64,000 bases of DNA from Pseudomonadota bacterium (lineage in GTDB: Bacteria; Pseudomonadota; Gammaproteobacteria; Burkholderiales; Gallionellaceae). Both the position numbers and the translations under genes were made by a program. A model generated the notes under the pieces. That model saw only the letters and a list, made by a program, of their open reading frames with translations, searched no databases and had not been told where the DNA came from. The stretch is taken from the NCBI GenBank assembly GCA_021821945.1, contig JAJZTF010000001.1:1-64000 (forward strand), read 5' to 3'. How positions within the stretch are numbered: the stretch's first letter is position 1; each line of letters starts with the position of its first letter. Positions 54,536 to 62,780 of the stretch are shown here, piece by piece.

Positions 54536-55045
54536 TTAGTTCATCGGATCCACAACAAAGTGCTTCTTGGCCTGCAGATAGGCGACTTCCGCGAAACCGG
54601 ATGGAACGATGTCGGCGTCCGTCACGTTGTAAAGCGTGTGGAAATCGATGCCCTGCTCGGCCAGCGAGTTGTTGCAAACCACGAAATGCACGCCCTTGCT
54701 CCTCAGCATGTCGATCTGCTTTTGCACCTTCTCGTCAGGATTCTTGAGCAGCGTCAGTCCCTTTGCGTAGAGCACGACCGTCACCTCGAACTTGCCCTTC
54801 CACTCGTCCACCGCCTTCAGTCCATTGGTGATGTTGCGCATCTTCATGCCCTGCACGCCCTTGTCGTCGGTCGTGATCGGCACGACGACCTTCAGCACGC
54901 CATAGGACTCGTGCTTGATGTTGGGCTTGACGTAATTGCTTGCAGCTTCAGCAGCAGGAGCAGCGTCAGCAGCGAGGGATGGAAGCGCTGCAAACCCCAA
55001 GGTGGAAGCAAGAACGGTAAGTGCGAGTTTTTTGTACAGTTGCAT
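54536..55045 (-). CDS. Exported DsrE-family protein
   Basis: 169 aa. Signal peptide (LALTVLASTLGFAALPSLAA), then a DsrE/DsrF-like fold (LKVVVPITTDD, KFEVTVVLYAKGLTLL). One conserved-type cysteine sits in HFVVCNNSLAEQGI, the position where DsrE proteins carry sulfane sulfur. Cytoplasmic DsrE acts as a sulfur carrier. Periplasmic members are less understood. Last gene of the cytochrome unit, 45 bp after the binding protein. Confidence 0.85.
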   Translation of the reverse strand: MQLYKKLALTVLASTLGFAALPSLAADAAPAAEAASNYVKPNIKHESYGVLKVVVPITTDDKGVQGMKMRNITNGLKAVDEWKGKFEVTVVLYAKGLTLLKNPDEKVQKQIDMLRSKGVHFVVCNNSLAEQGIDFHTLYNVTDADIVPSGFAEVAYLQAKKHFVVDPMN

Positions 55046-55090
55046 AGTGATCTCCTGGTTGTAAAGTTACGTTTCTGCTAGTCGATGCCG

Positions 55091-56068
55091 CTACTTTTTC
55101 ACTGCCTTGAATCCGTACTGCTGGAAAATGGCGAGCCCTGAAGGCGAATTCAGGAAGTCTATCCATTTCTTTGCGCCCTCCGGATTTTTTGCGCCATTCA
55201 CCACTGCCGCGGCATAGATTCCGGTCGCATTCTGCTCGTCAGGAATGGCCACATGGCTGATCGGGTTCCCCGCCTTTTCCTGGAAGATCGCCTCGGACTG
55301 CCATGTCACACCTGCCTGGGCCTTGCCCAGCATCAGGTAAAGCGGGGATTCACGGTGATGGATGTGGGTGAGCAGCGTCTCTCCGTTCTTGACCTTGGTC
55401 TCGTAAACAGCTTTCACGAGTTCCGGTCCGCCTGCCTTGTTCAGGCTGGCCTTGATCTGGCGGCCTATCCCTTCGAATTCGGGATTGGGCATCACCAGGC
55501 GCACGCCGGGCTTGCCCAGGTCGTTCAGGGTCTTGATGTTCGCAGGATTACCCTTGGGCACCATGATGGTGAGCGTGTTGGTCGCATAGGTCACGATGGG
55601 TGGCTTCGCATAGCCCTCTTTGACCATGCTTTCGACCCTTCTCAGGCCTGCCGCATATACATCGGCCTGCACGGTCCAGGTCATGTTGCCCACGGTGATC
55701 GTGCCGCCCATCTGGATCTGCTTGGCAACGAGGCCGGGCGGGATCGTCTCATAGTAGATCTTTCCCTTGTATTCCGGGTTCTGCTTCTCGAACTCCGCGA
55801 CCAGCGGCGCCATCGCAAAGTAATAATTGCCTCCCACGAAGATCGCAAGCTTGTGATCCGTCAGATTTCCATGGAAGTCGGGCAGGTTGTCGACTTCCGG
55901 CACGGTGAAATCCATCCCCTTGTCTAGGGCCGGATTGTTTGCACCATGGCTCCAGGGAGGATATACGCCAAGCTCATTGTCCGCCGCGTAGGCGGTTGCA
56001 GCACAGGTGACCGCGAGCGCTGCGCAAGCAGAAAGCAGCAGGTTAAGTTTCGATTTCAAAATCATCAT
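55091..56068 (-). CDS. ModA-like periplasmic substrate-binding protein, no transporter genes
   Basis: 325 aa. Signal peptide ending AYA. Class II binding-protein fold with LAIFVGGNYYFAMAPLVAEFEKQNPEYKG, NTLTIMVPKGNPANIKTL, and a C-terminal KWIDFLNSPSGLAIFQQYGF typical of molybdate/sulfate/tungstate binders. AAGGAG lies 4 nt before ATG 56068; the frame extends to 56104 unsupported. No ABC permease or ATPase is nearby, so it may deliver or sense an anion for the adjacent cytochrome rather than feed a transporter. That role is inference. Confidence 0.85.
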   Translation of the reverse strand: MMILKSKLNLLLSACAALAVTCAATAYAADNELGVYPPWSHGANNPALDKGMDFTVPEVDNLPDFHGNLTDHKLAIFVGGNYYFAMAPLVAEFEKQNPEYKGKIYYETIPPGLVAKQIQMGGTITVGNMTWTVQADVYAAGLRRVESMVKEGYAKPPIVTYATNTLTIMVPKGNPANIKTLNDLGKPGVRLVMPNPEFEGIGRQIKASLNKAGGPELVKAVYETKVKNGETLLTHIHHRESPLYLMLGKAQAGVTWQSEAIFQEKAGNPISHVAIPDEQNATGIYAAAVVNGAKNPEGAKKWIDFLNSPSGLAIFQQYGFKAVKK

Positions 56069-56100
56069 GCATCTCCTTCGTTTATCAAACCTGCAATTCA

Positions 56101-58125
56101 TCAATACCGTGAGTCTTTGGGCTTGCCGCCATTCGGCCAGTCATAGACCTTGTCCGGGAAGTCCGGACGGGGCATGTGCGTGAAATACTCGGCCACATCG
56201 ACCGCCTCCTGATCCGTGAGCCCGCCCTGACCCAGAGGGAATTTCATCGTATTGGCCATGGGCATGTTGCTCTTCGCAAACGCGGCACCCGTGTAGGTCT
56301 TCGCGATGCCCGCACCGATATTGAAGGACTGGTCACCCCATAGCGGCGGGAACACGAAGCTGCCATCAGCCCGCTTCATCCCCTCGCCGTTGTCGCCGTG
56401 GCAGACCGCACACTGATCCTTGTAAACCTTCTTGCCATTCTCCACATTCGGAAGGATGCTCTGGCTGATCTTGCCCACGCCGCGCCCGGGGATCGGCTTG
56501 TCCTTCTGCGCATCGCCCTTCATGTTGTCCATGAAGGCGATCATCGCAAGCATTTCCTTCGAATCCTTGTCCAGCACCTTGCCGTTCATGGAACGCCTCA
56601 TGCAGCCATTGACCCTGTCCTTGAAATCGATCACCTTGCCGGCGCGCGGATTGTAGGATGGGAACAGGGCCGAGATGCCGACATAAGGCGAAGCATGGGC
56701 CACCGAACCCCCTGCCAGATGGCAGCTGTTACAGTTCAAGACATCGCCGACATTGTCAGGCAGCATCTTTTTCGTGTGGTACATGAGCCTCATGCCGTAT
56801 ATCAGCTGGTCGGCATTCGGTTTGCTCAGCATGTCCGCAAAACGGGGCAGAGCAAACTTGGAAGGCTCGACGGGCTTGAGTTCAATCCCGTCACGCACCT
56901 TCTTGATCTGTTCCGCCGTCACAGGCTCTCCCTGGTTGCCCCACTTGGTGCGCACGAAAGTCACGATCTCCGCAAGTTCCTTGTCGTTCAGGCTGCGATA
57001 GCTCGGCATGCCGAAAGCGCGCTTTGCAGACTGGGTCTCGGGCGACATCCAGCCGCTCAGCACGACATGGATGACGGAGGTCGGATCCTTGGACTGGACG
57101 GAAGAGTTGTCGGCCAGCGGAGGGAAAATCTTCTGTATCCCCCTGCCATCCATCTGGTGACAGGTCGAACAGAACTGAACATAGCCCAGGCCACCTCGGG
57201 TCTTGTAAAGTTCGTCATCCTTTGCAAGCACAGCCCCCCTGGGCTTCAAGATCCCCGACTCCGGACTGGGTTCCAGGGAACTGATGTATTCGCCCATCGC
57301 AGCAAGATCGCTGTCGCTGAAATTCTGCGTGCTGAAATGCACCACCTCGGTCATCGTGCCATAAGCCGTCGCATGACTGTTGTAGCCGGCCTTCAGGAAC
57401 TGGGCGAATTCGGGACCGGACCACTGATTGCGCAGATTGACCGCATGCCATCCTTCGACAGTAGCGCCCGTCAGGAAGTATTTTCCATTGCTCCCATCCT
57501 GGGTCATGGTCTTTTCCTGGAAGGCTATGCCGCGCGGGGTATGGCATGAACCGCAATGACCCAGCCCCTGCACGATGTAGGCGCCCCTGTTCCATTGGGC
57601 AGACTTCTGCGGGTCAGCCTTGAAGGGAGCATCATCGAGGAACACCAGATTCCAGATTTTCAGGCCGAAGCGCATGCTGAACGGCCACATCATGTCGTTT
57701 TCCTTGTTAGCCTGATTCACAGGCTCAACGCCGTGCATCATGTAGGCATACAGCGCCCGCATGTCTTCAGCCGAGGTCTTGGCAAAGGAAGGATAGGGCA
57801 TTGCGGGATAGAGATTGTGGCCGTCTGCCGCCACGCCCTTGCGCATCGCGCGATCGAACTGCTCGAAGGTATAGCCGCCGATTCCGGTTTTGGGATCCGG
57901 GGTGATGTTGGTGGAATAAACGATGCCGAAAGGCGTCTTCAATCCCAAACCGCCTGCCATGGTCTTGCCGCCCTTGGCCGTATGGCACGCCACGCAATCG
58001 CCGAGATGCGCGAGGTACTCGCCGCGCTTGACCTGATCATCCTGAGTATCGGCCAGTGCCGTGTTCAACAAAAAAGCCGGAAGCACGATACCCAGCCAAC
58101 CCATCAATCTCGATCCAAACGCCAT
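56101..58125 (-). CDS. Pentaheme cytochrome c: triheme dehydrogenase-type subunit fused to TsdA-like domain
   Basis: 674 aa, exported (signal peptide ending ALA). Five CxxCH haem sites at 44-48, 191-195, 319-323, 465-469 and 572-576. Residues ~30-400 match the triheme cytochrome subunit of membrane alcohol/gluconate dehydrogenases. Residues ~430-674 match diheme thiosulfate dehydrogenase TsdA: CNSCHLAGG, DRVNGCMRRSMNG with Cys508 as a possible haem ligand, VFPPLWGDQSFN and KSNMPM. No dehydrogenase flavin or PQQ subunit is adjacent. The predicted role is oxidising a sulfur compound such as thiosulfate and passing electrons along a haem wire. ATG 58125 has GGGAGAGG upstream; the frame extends to 58182 through a palindrome. 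First gene of a three-gene unit. Confidence 0.88.
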   Translation of the reverse strand: MAFGSRLMGWLGIVLPAFLLNTALADTQDDQVKRGEYLAHLGDCVACHTAKGGKTMAGGLGLKTPFGIVYSTNITPDPKTGIGGYTFEQFDRAMRKGVAADGHNLYPAMPYPSFAKTSAEDMRALYAYMMHGVEPVNQANKENDMMWPFSMRFGLKIWNLVFLDDAPFKADPQKSAQWNRGAYIVQGLGHCGSCHTPRGIAFQEKTMTQDGSNGKYFLTGATVEGWHAVNLRNQWSGPEFAQFLKAGYNSHATAYGTMTEVVHFSTQNFSDSDLAAMGEYISSLEPSPESGILKPRGAVLAKDDELYKTRGGLGYVQFCSTCHQMDGRGIQKIFPPLADNSSVQSKDPTSVIHVVLSGWMSPETQSAKRAFGMPSYRSLNDKELAEIVTFVRTKWGNQGEPVTAEQIKKVRDGIELKPVEPSKFALPRFADMLSKPNADQLIYGMRLMYHTKKMLPDNVGDVLNCNSCHLAGGSVAHASPYVGISALFPSYNPRAGKVIDFKDRVNGCMRRSMNGKVLDKDSKEMLAMIAFMDNMKGDAQKDKPIPGRGVGKISQSILPNVENGKKVYKDQCAVCHGDNGEGMKRADGSFVFPPLWGDQSFNIGAGIAKTYTGAAFAKSNMPMANTMKFPLGQGGLTDQEAVDVAEYFTHMPRPDFPDKVYDWPNGGKPKDSRY

Positions 58126-58158
58126 CTGCCTCTCCCTAAGCGATCCTGCCAAAAATAT

Positions 58159-58184
58159 ATTTGGAGGGTTATAACCCTCCAAAT
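58159..58184. promoter_or_regulatory. Perfect 26-bp palindrome upstream of the pentaheme cytochrome gene
   Basis: 13-bp arms with no mismatch, centred at 58171/58172 on TTATAA, with GGAGGG/CCCTCC in the arms. It lies 33 bp before the ATG, downstream of the likely -10 at 58234-58239. It could be a repressor operator or a 5'-UTR hairpin. Confidence 0.7.
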
Positions 58185-58233
58185 TTATCGTCTAATCTTA
58201 TGCCAAAAAGCAGAATTCGCATATAGGAATTTA

Positions 58234-58239
58234 ATTATA
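58234..58239 (-). promoter_or_regulatory. -10 element (TATAAT) of the cytochrome unit
   Basis: Consensus hexamer in an AT-rich stretch about 110 bp before the cytochrome ATG. No good -35 is evident, so an activator may be needed. Confidence 0.45.
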
Positions 58240-58271
58240 AAATTTACATCTTTAATAACTTCTTTCAGGCA

Positions 58272-59120
58272 TCACGCATCGTCAAACGCGATGTCGCCAT
58301 CAGCGACATCCTGCCCGACGGACATGTTCTTGAAATCGAACTTTCCTCCGTCCAGCAGATGGGAGGGAACGACATTCTGCATCGCGGTGAAGATCGCCTG
58401 GCTGCGTCCGGGATATTGCTTCTCCCAGTCGCTGAGCATTTGCTTGATGTTCTGGCGCTGCAGGTTTTCCTGCGAGCCGCAGAGATTGCAGGGGATGATG
58501 GGAAACTGCATGCCGCGCGCATAGCGCGCGATGTCCTTTTCCGTGCAGTAGGCAAGGGGACGGATCACGATATGGTCGCCCTTGTCGGTGACGAGCTTGG
58601 GCGGCATCGCCTTGAGTTTCCCCGCAAAGAAGAGGTTCAAGAACAGCGTCTCCACCATGTCGTCCCGGTGATGCCCAAGCGCTATCTTGTTCGCTCCAAG
58701 GTCGCCGGCCACCTTGTAGATGATGCCGCGCCGCAGTCGCGAACAGAGCGAACAGGTCGTCTTGCCCTCGGGTATCTTTTCCTTGACGATGGAATAGGTG
58801 TCCTGCGTCTCGATGTGATATTCGACCCCGAGCTTTTCAAGATAACCCGGCAGAACATCGGCCGGAAAGCCCGGCTGCTTCTGATCGAGGTTCATCGCGA
58901 TGATGCGAAAATCGACGGGCGCGCGTTTCCTCAGGGTCAGCAGGATGTCCAGCAGGGTATATGAGTCTTTCCCTCCCGAAAGGCATACCATCACGACATC
59001 GCCTTCCTCTATCATGTTGAAGTCGAAAATCGCCTTGCCCACCAGATGCTCCAGCCTGCCCTTGAGCCTGTTGAAATTGCCCGAATGTTCGAAATGGACG
59101 GGCTGCCCGATTGCGTTCAT
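58272..59120 (-). CDS. ttcA: tRNA 2-thiocytidine synthetase TtcA
   Basis: 282 aa. Thiolates C32 of tRNA. PP-loop [13 protein letters not shown], then [10 protein letters not shown] and PCNLCGSQ supplying cluster cysteines for the [4Fe-4S] centre. 12 bp after the SDR gene, same direction. Not part of the cytochrome unit: 146 bp separate them. Confidence 0.95.
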   Translation of the reverse strand: MNAIGQPVHFEHSGNFNRLKGRLEHLVGKAIFDFNMIEEGDVVMVCLSGGKDSYTLLDILLTLRKRAPVDFRIIAMNLDQKQPGFPADVLPGYLEKLGVEYHIETQDTYSIVKEKIPEGKTTCSLCSRLRRGIIYKVAGDLGANKIALGHHRDDMVETLFLNLFFAGKLKAMPPKLVTDKGDHIVIRPLAYCTEKDIARYARGMQFPIIPCNLCGSQENLQRQNIKQMLSDWEKQYPGRSQAIFTAMQNVVPSHLLDGGKFDFKNMSVGQDVADGDIAFDDA

Positions 59121-59132
59121 AAGAATTCCGAT

Positions 59133-59873
59133 TCAAAGATTGATGCTTCTTCCGCCATCCACCGCGATGACCTGCCCCGTAATGTATGGCGCATCTTGCG
59201 ACAGGAAGAGAACCGTCCTGGCGATATCGTCGGGCTCCCCTTCGCGCTTTAGGAGCGTATGCGCGATGATCTTCCTGCGCTCCTCCTGATCCGCCCAGCC
59301 CTCCCCCTCGGGCCAGATGATCACCCCGGGAGCGACTGCATTCACCCTCACCTGGGGCGCCAGCTCCTGAGCCAGCGAACGGGTCAGCGCGACAAGCCCC
59401 GCCTTGGCCACGCTGTATACCAGATGGCCGTGCATGGGGCGCTCCGCATGTATGTCGACGATGTTGACGATGCAGCCGTGGCGGCGGCGCAGTTCGGCAG
59501 CCGCAGCCTGGGCGAGAAAAAGGGGGGCGCGCAGATTCGTGCCTAGCAGATCGTGCCAGTGTTCCTCATTGACCTCTGCCAGAGGCGTGGGATAGAAACT
59601 GGATGCATTGTTGATCAGGCCATCGAGCCTGCCAAAGCGCGCCATGACCTGATCCACCATTGCGCGCAATGCCCCAAGATCAAGCAGGTCGGCGGAAAAT
59701 ACCGCAACGCTCCCCTCCCTCTTCTCGTTGAGCTCCTGCTGCAAGGAGAGCGCATCCTGCGAAGAACTGCGATAATGCAGCGCGATGTCAGCCCCTGCCG
59801 CATGAAGACGACGGCAAATCGCGGCGCCGACCCGCCTGCCGCCCCCGGTCACCAGCATCACTTTGCCTTGCAC
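59133..59873 (-). CDS. SDR-family pteridine reductase-like protein
   Basis: 246 aa short-chain dehydrogenase. LVTGGGRRVGAAI with the RR typical of pteridine reductases (NADPH), INNASSFYPT, catalytic YSVAKAG, and the C-terminal TGQVIAVDGGRSI. Likely reduces dihydrobiopterin/folate-type substrates. A GTG at 59873 has GGAGG 5 nt upstream and gives MQGKVMLVTG. ATG 59885 is the alternative. The TATAAT at 59904-59909 fits this start. Confidence 0.83.
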   Translation of the reverse strand: MQGKVMLVTGGGRRVGAAICRRLHAAGADIALHYRSSSQDALSLQQELNEKREGSVAVFSADLLDLGALRAMVDQVMARFGRLDGLINNASSFYPTPLAEVNEEHWHDLLGTNLRAPLFLAQAAAAELRRRHGCIVNIVDIHAERPMHGHLVYSVAKAGLVALTRSLAQELAPQVRVNAVAPGVIIWPEGEGWADQEERRKIIAHTLLKREGEPDDIARTVLFLSQDAPYITGQVIAVDGGRSINL

Positions 59874-59903
59874 AGCATCCTCCATTAAACTGATATTCAG
59901 CAA

Positions 59904-59909
59904 ATTATA
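59904..59909 (-). promoter_or_regulatory. -10 element (TATAAT) of the SDR-ttcA unit
   Basis: Minus-strand TATAAT in the 42-bp gap between the divergent SDR and methyltransferase starts. Confidence 0.5.
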
Positions 59910-59915
59910 CCCGAC

Positions 59916-61076
59916 ATGTCCAGAGCCGCCCCATTTCCCGCCCCCAGCCCGGATGCGATGCAGCATAGCAATCGCATGACTCAGCATATCCTAAGCGAGA
60001 TTGCCGCAAGCGGCGGATGGATTCCTTTCTCGCGATACATGGAGCTGGCGCTTTATGCGCAAGGCCTGGGCTACTACACCGCAGGCTCCCAGAAGTTTGG
60101 AGAAGCGGGCGATTTCGTGACCGCGCCCGAAACCTCGGCGCTTTTTGGCCGCACGCTTGCAAAGCAGACGATCGAAATCATGGAAGCCAGCGCCCCGCAC
60201 ATCCTGGAATTGGGCGCCGGCAGCGGAAAACTCGCGCTCGACATGCTCGGCGAACTGGAGCGGCGAGGCTGCCTGCCCGAAAGTTACAGCATACTCGAAG
60301 TCAGCGCGGACCTCAGGGAACGCCAGAAATCCAGGCTAAGGGAAAGCCTGCCGCATCTTTTCGGGCGCGTGCAGTGGCTCGATCACCTGCCCGGACATTT
60401 CAACGGCGCCATCGTCGCCAACGAAGTTCTGGATGCGCTGCCGGTACATCTCGTGCACTGGCAGGAGAATCAGCCCAGCGAGATCGGCGTGGCAACCGAT
60501 GGATCGGGTTTCGTCTTTGCGGAACGCGCGATTTCCGATGTACAACTCATGAAGGCCGCCGGGAAAATCAGCGTCGAAGGCGATTATGTCAGCGAGATTT
60601 GCCTCGCTTGCAGGGGCTTGATCAAGAGCCTCGCCGAGACACTGGGACAGGGCGCGATGATCTTCATCGACTATGGATTTGGCGCGCGCGAGTACTACCA
60701 TCCGGATCGAACCAGGGGCACCTTGATGTGCCACTACCGTCACCGCGCCCACGATGATCCTTTCTTTCTTCCGGGACTGCAGGACATCACCTCGCACGTC
60801 AATTTCACCGACATCGCGGAAACCGGCATCGATTCCGGCCTTGAAGTACTCGGTTATACCACCCAGGCATTCTTCCTGATCAACAACGGCATCACCGAAC
60901 TTCTGAAGGAGATTCCGCCCGAGGACGCCAAAACCTATCTGCCACTTTCCGCCCAGTTGCAAAGGCTCACCAGCCCCGCGGAAATGGGCGAGCTTTTCAA
61001 GGTGCTTGCACTTGGCAAGAACCTTGAGACGACGTTGACGGGTTTCTGCTTCGGGGATCTGACCCGCCTGCTTTAA
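59916..61076 (+). CDS. SAM-dependent methyltransferase, NDUFAF7/MidA-like (DUF185)
   Basis: 386 aa. FSRYMELALYAQGLGYY at the N terminus, SAM loop ELGAGSGKLALD, VANEVLDALPVH, and IDYGFGAREYYHPDRTRGTL are signature segments of the MidA/NDUFAF7 family. Mitochondrial members methylate an arginine of complex I subunit NDUFS2; the bacterial target is not established. Divergent from the SDR gene, overlaps the EF-hand gene tail-to-tail by 4 bp. Confidence 0.88.
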   Translation: MSRAAPFPAPSPDAMQHSNRMTQHILSEIAASGGWIPFSRYMELALYAQGLGYYTAGSQKFGEAGDFVTAPETSALFGRTLAKQTIEIMEASAPHILELGAGSGKLALDMLGELERRGCLPESYSILEVSADLRERQKSRLRESLPHLFGRVQWLDHLPGHFNGAIVANEVLDALPVHLVHWQENQPSEIGVATDGSGFVFAERAISDVQLMKAAGKISVEGDYVSEICLACRGLIKSLAETLGQGAMIFIDYGFGAREYYHPDRTRGTLMCHYRHRAHDDPFFLPGLQDITSHVNFTDIAETGIDSGLEVLGYTTQAFFLINNGITELLKEIPPEDAKTYLPLSAQLQRLTSPAEMGELFKVLALGKNLETTLTGFCFGDLTRLL

Positions 61077-61558
61077 CGCTCTGCCTTCGACTTTTTCTCA
61101 TGCATCTGATTCGCATGCGTGCGCACGTAATCAGATATCTCCTTTAACGTCAGTTCACCATCGTGATTGGTGTCGATCTCGTCGAAATGCGCGCTTAGAT
61201 TCGGCAGGGCCTTCGCTTCCTCGTGCGACAGTTTGCCATTCTTGTCCTTGTCGGCACGGGCCAGGTTCTCCCTGAACTGAAGCTGTTTCTTTGCGACTTC
61301 CAGTATTTCCTTCTTGAATTCGCTTCGGGAAATCACGCCATCGTGGTTCGCATCCATTCTGTCAAAGCTGTCCAGCAGGGCCGGCGCATTCTGCTCGATC
61401 TCCTTTCTGGAAAGCGTGCCCGACTTGTCGGCGTCCATTGCATCGAACGCCTGATTGATCTTGGCATCCCGCTCCTGTTTGGTGACGACGCCCTGTTCTG
61501 CCGCAAAAACCGCACAGGGCAGCATTGCAAGAAAAAACACCCATATTACATTACGCAT
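61073..61558 (-). CDS. Exported EF-hand calcium-binding protein
   Basis: 161 aa. Signal peptide ending VFA, then four EF-hand loops: DADKSGTLSRKE, DANHDGVISRSE, DKDKNGKLSHEE and DTNHDGELTLKE, each with the expected acidic ligands. A basic C-terminal tail follows. Periplasmic calcium binding is predicted; partner unknown. Overlaps the cca stop by 8 bp. Confidence 0.88.
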   Translation of the reverse strand: MRNVIWVFFLAMLPCAVFAAEQGVVTKQERDAKINQAFDAMDADKSGTLSRKEIEQNAPALLDSFDRMDANHDGVISRSEFKKEILEVAKKQLQFRENLARADKDKNGKLSHEEAKALPNLSAHFDEIDTNHDGELTLKEISDYVRTHANQMHEKKSKAER

Positions 61559-62780
61559 TGCTCATCCTCTTCTGTTCAATCTCGATTGCGCCGATGCGCG
61601 CCTTTAGCACAGCATCGGCTATTGTACTGCCATCCCGGCATGAACGGGCGATTCGGCCCGCATCCACTGCCCGCGCAACCGCAAGCATGCGCAGCAGAAA
61701 GTCCGCCTGCGGGTAGTCATCCTCCTCATGCCCCCAGCGCCCCCGCGCGTCAGAAGCGCAGGCCTGCAGGAGCTGTTCGAATCTCTGCGGGCGCCGCCAT
61801 GCGTCCGTATTCTGAAAGAGCCTTGCGATCGTGTCTGCGCGCAGCTCCATCGCACGATGGATGTCGCCGTGATAGCGCGCGGCAAGCATGGCCAGATCGC
61901 GGCAATCGCCGCTTGCACGTATGCGCTCAGACATCGCGCTCGCCAGATCCACTCCGCGTATCTCGTGCCCGACATGCCGGGGCAGAATTTCCCGAGGCGT
62001 CGTTGCCTTGCCAAGGTCATGGGTCAGCGCGGCGAATCGCACTTCAAGCGGATAGCCGGATCTTGCCGCATCGTCCACCACAAGCATGGTGTGTATGCCG
62101 CAATCGATTTCGGGATGATATTTTTCTGGCTGGGGAACGCCGAACAGCCCGTCCACTTCGGGCAGAATTTTCTTCAGCGCGCCGCAACTGCGCAAGACCT
62201 CAAAAAAACGCGACGGCTTCTTCTCCATCAGGCCGCGGGCGAGCTCCTGCCAGACGCGCTCGGGAACCAGCGCATCCACTTCGCCGTTTTCCACCATCTC
62301 GCGCATCAGCAATTCGGTTTCGGGCGCGATCACAAAACCGAAGCGCGCCGCAAATCTTGCCCCCCGCAATATGCGCACCGGGTCCTCCTTGAATGCCATG
62401 CTGACATGGCGCAGGATGCCGGCTCTCAGGTCATCAACGCCATGATAGGGATCGATCAGATTCCCGTTCTCGTCTTCGGCCATCGCATTGATCGTGAAGT
62501 CGCGGCGAAGCAGATCCTCCTCCAGCGTCACGTCCGGCGATGCATGCACGGCAAATCCCCTGTATCCGGCAGCGGTCTTGCGCTCCGTTCGAGCAAGCGC
62601 ATATTCCTCATGTGTTTCGGGATGCAGGAATACCGGAAAATCCTTTCCTACCGGTAAGAAACCCCGGCTTAACATTTCCTCCACCGTGGCGCCGACCACC
62701 ACCCAGTCCCGGTCCACGACAGGCAAGCCAAGTAGGCGATCCCTTACCGCGCCTCCCACACAGTAGATTCTGCTACTCAA
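61551..62780 (-). CDS. cca: CCA-adding tRNA nucleotidyltransferase with HD domain
   Basis: 409 aa. Adds or repairs the 3' CCA of tRNA. YCVGGAVRDRLLGLPVVDRDWVVVG, RRDFTINAMA and EDPVRILRGARFAARF are class II motifs, and THDLGKATTP is the HD phosphohydrolase site as in E. coli. A TTG at 62780 has GGAGG 5 nt upstream, gives a start like E. coli (MKIYLVGG) and overlaps the slt stop. In-frame ATG 62804 is the alternative. Confidence 0.92.
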   Translation of the reverse strand: MSSRIYCVGGAVRDRLLGLPVVDRDWVVVGATVEEMLSRGFLPVGKDFPVFLHPETHEEYALARTERKTAAGYRGFAVHASPDVTLEEDLLRRDFTINAMAEDENGNLIDPYHGVDDLRAGILRHVSMAFKEDPVRILRGARFAARFGFVIAPETELLMREMVENGEVDALVPERVWQELARGLMEKKPSRFFEVLRSCGALKKILPEVDGLFGVPQPEKYHPEIDCGIHTMLVVDDAARSGYPLEVRFAALTHDLGKATTPREILPRHVGHEIRGVDLASAMSERIRASGDCRDLAMLAARYHGDIHRAMELRADTIARLFQNTDAWRRPQRFEQLLQACASDARGRWGHEEDDYPQADFLLRMLAVARAVDAGRIARSCRDGSTIADAVLKARIGAIEIEQKRMSNA

